Source of the DNA: Alphaproteobacteria bacterium | GTDB lineage: Bacteria; Pseudomonadota; Alphaproteobacteria; Micropepsales; Micropepsaceae | Assembly (NCBI GenBank): GCA_026400305.1 | Contig: JAPLPI010000114.1 | Span: 1 to 8,540, forward strand | Length of the DNA stretch: 8,540 bases | Direction of reading: 5' to 3' | Part shown: positions 7,127-8,540 of the stretch, one piece after another | How the letters are laid out: each line of letters starts with the position of its first letter | Numbering within the stretch: position 1 is the stretch's first letter | Notes under the pieces: generated by a model | What the model saw: the letters and a program-made list of their open reading frames with translations, nothing else | Databases searched by the model: none | Told to the model about the DNA's origin: nothing | Translations under genes and position numbers: made by a program

Positions 7127-8540
7127 TCAACCTTTGTCGGGCAGAGCGAAGATGGCAAAGGCGTCGCCGAATGTGGGACGTCCGTCATTGAACATCAGGA
7201 TCTCGCCGCCATGGCAGCCGCTGGCGCCCACGGCGATATATTGCACGCCCTTGATCTTGTAGGTAATCGGCGGAGTGCAGACACCGGCGCCCAGCGAATA
7301 GTGCCAGATTTTCTGGCCGGTCTTGGCGTCAAAGGCATTGAAGTCGCCATTCATCTCGCCCGCAAAAATCAACCCGCCAGCCGTCGCCAGCACGCCGCCA
7401 TACATGGGCCGTTCCGACTTGTACTGCCAGGCCAGTGCGCCGGTATTGGTGTCGATCGCGGTGAAAGTGCCGCTGGGCGGCATTTTCAAATTCACCGACA
7501 TATTGCCGGCGCTGTACTGGCCGATAATCGGCGTGCCCGGTTTGTAGACCTCGGGCAGTGGCCGGTTGACCACGAAGTCGTGAATTTCATTGACGCCCAT
7601 GGTGTAGAAATATTTGGTCAGCGGTGAATAGGCCGGCGGCGACCACATGGCGCCGCCCTTGCTGCCCGGCAGAATGCTTATGGGCTTGTCGGTCAGCGGC
7701 TTCATGAAGTTCTCGTTGACCGTTACGAAGGGTGGCGATTTTCTGATCAGCTTTCCGGTCAGGCGATTGACGATAAAGAGCATGCCGACCTTGCCGGCTT
7801 CGCCCGCTGCGGGAACCACCTTGCCGTGTTCGTCGATGGTGTCGAACAACACCACGGGCGCGCAGGCGTCATAGTCCCACACGTCATGCGCCACCTGCTG
7901 ATACCACCAGCGCAGCTTGCCGGTGCGGCTGTCGATGGCGACGATGGAGTCGGTATAGGCGTTGTCGCCCTTGCGGCTGGTGCCGTCGAGATCGGGATTG
8001 GGATTGCCGGTGGCGAACAGGATTAAATTGTTCTTCACATCGATGGCGGGCGTGTTCCACACCGAACCGCCGCCATACTTCCAGCTGTCGCCGCTCCAGC
8101 TCTTGCCGCCGGGCTGATCTGGCGCGGCAGTCGTATTAAAGCGCCACACCAGCTTGCCGGTATTGGCGTCCAGCGCTTCGAGAAATCCGCGCGTCGGCCA
8201 CTCGGCGCCCGCATTGCCCACCAGAATGAGGCCGTTATAGGCGATGGGGCACAGGTTGGAATAGCCCAGCTTGGGCGAATAAGCCCAAAGCTCCTTGCCG
8301 GTGATGGCGTCATAGGCCTGAATATTATTATCGCCGGTTTCCAGATAGAGCACGCCATCGACTTCGATCGGCGTCATCTCGGTCGTCTTGGTGATGCCGG
8401 TCTGGATCAGCGCGGTGGGACGAAGCTGACGGACATTTGCCGCATTGATGTCGTTGAAGGGCGAGAAGCGTTGGTTGTCATAGGTGCGGCCATGCAAAAT
8501 CCAGTCGTCCGAATGATCGGAATCCAACATCATCGCATCG
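7127..8540 (-). CDS. PQQ-dependent alcohol dehydrogenase paralogue, internally deleted, 5' end outside window
   Basis: The frame is open to the right edge and aligns with the complete neighbour from its residue 61-62 (DAMMLD) to the end, so the signal peptide and about the first 60 residues are missing from view. The first visible ATG codons (8533, 8530) are internal. Glu in GNAGAEW, Asn in GNPNP and the Asp pair in HDVWDYD are present, as is the VCTPPITY segment near the end. Relative to the neighbour, 56 residues (its 159-214) are absent between NLC and PIAYNG at about base 8248. This removes the second cysteine of the ring and a complete propeller docking repeat while keeping the frame. 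Such a protein would probably not fold as a working enzyme. A true internal deletion or an assembly fault in a tandem repeat are both possible. It is transcribed upstream of the intact copy. Confidence 0.88.
   Translation of the reverse strand, partial: DAMMLDSDHSDDWILHGRTYDNQRFSPFNDINAANVRQLRPTALIQTGITKTTEMTPIEVDGVLYLETGDNNIQAYDAITGKELWAYSPKLGYSNLCPIAYNGLILVGNAGAEWPTRGFLEALDANTGKLVWRFNTTAAPDQPGGKSWSGDSWKYGGGSVWNTPAIDVKNNLILFATGNPNPDLDGTSRKGDNAYTDSIVAIDSRTGKLRWWYQQVAHDVWDYDACAPVVLFDTIDEHGKVVPAAGEAGKVGMLFIVNRLTGKLIRKSPPFVTVNENFMKPLTDKPISILPGSKGGAMWSPPAYSPLTKYFYTMGVNEIHDFVVNRPLPEVYKPGTPIIGQYSAGNMSVNLKMPPSGTFTAIDTNTGALAWQYKSERPMYGGVLATAGGLIFAGEMNGDFNAFDAKTGQKIWHYSLGAGVCTPPITYKIKGVQYIAVGASGCHGGEILMFNDGRPTFGDAFAIFALPDKG
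7131..7135 (-). promoter_or_regulatory. Ribosome binding site deciding the start of the complete PQQ dehydrogenase
   Basis: AAAGG lies eight bases before ATG 7122 and inside the final codons of the upstream paralogue. It supports the start that opens the signal peptide and rejects the longer open frame from 7188, which would put 22 hydrophilic residues before the signal sequence and overlap the upstream gene by about 60 bases. Confidence 0.65.

Larger units (their letters stand above)
5362..8540 (-). repeat. Tandem duplication of a PQQ dehydrogenase gene
   Basis: Two copies in direct orientation (5362-about 6939 and 7127-8540) align end to end with a four-base junction between the complete genes. 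By hand alignment of the proteins, the first about 97 shared residues are near 68 percent identical. The next about 137 residues, around the metal site, differ at only about eight positions (near 94 percent). The remainder falls back to roughly 65 percent. The copies differ by the 168-base deletion, one further single-codon gap and two extra C-terminal residues (KG) in the right-hand copy. Confidence 0.9.

Noticed and set aside
7123..7188. PQQ dehydrogenase start at 7188
   Set aside because: It would add 22 hydrophilic residues before a clear signal peptide and overlap the upstream gene. ATG 7122 has a good ribosome binding site.
5362..8540. Cytochrome c domain (quinohemoprotein) in the PQQ dehydrogenases
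   Set aside because: No CxxCH motif is present in either copy. The GCHGGE sequence near the C-terminus has only one of the two required cysteines.

Overview
The window is gene-dense, GC-rich bacterial DNA with hardly any non-coding sequence. Gene content (SelO, a GntR/FCD regulator, an RraA-type aldolase, type I PQQ alcohol dehydrogenases) and codon use suggest a proteobacterium, most likely an alphaproteobacterium. This is inference; nothing in the window fixes the genus.

Layout: (1) bases 1-177, plus strand, are the last 58 codons of a SelO (YdiU) protein adenylyltransferase. (2) Bases 178-3892, minus strand, form a three-gene operon transcribed in the order LDH2-family 2-hydroxyacid dehydrogenase, iron-containing alcohol dehydrogenase, succinate-semialdehyde-dehydrogenase-like aldehyde dehydrogenase. 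The alcohol dehydrogenase is frameshifted near base 2741. (3) Bases 3893-3982 are a 90-bp divergent control region with a perfect 12-bp palindrome and overlapping -10-like hexamers. (4) Bases 3983-4639, plus strand, encode a GntR/FCD repressor-type regulator with a TTG start. (5) Bases 4636-8540, minus strand, form a second operon: a PQQ-dependent alcohol dehydrogenase running off the right edge, then a tandem paralogue, then an RraA/HMG-aldolase-like protein. Its promoter lies outside the window. No gene-free stretch exceeds 90 bases.

Working model (inference): this is a catabolic island for an alcohol, diol or hydroxy acid. The PQQ enzymes would oxidise an alcohol in the periplasm. The cytoplasmic Fe-ADH, ALDH and LDH2 enzymes would take alcohol to aldehyde to acid and 2-hydroxy acid to 2-oxo acid. 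The RraA-type lyase could cleave or decarboxylate a 2-oxo acid, and the GntR regulator would respond to a pathway carboxylate. The substrate cannot be read from the sequence.

Two lesions stand out: the Fe-ADH frameshift, apparently with loss of about a dozen residues, and a 168-bp in-frame deletion in the upstream PQQ dehydrogenase. The deletion sits exactly at one edge of a segment that is unusually similar to its neighbour. Both PQQ proteins carry the Asp-x-Asp active-site pair associated with lanthanide-dependent alcohol dehydrogenases, though that motif is not decisive in this branch. I see no RNA genes, insertion sequences, CRISPR arrays or convincing terminators.
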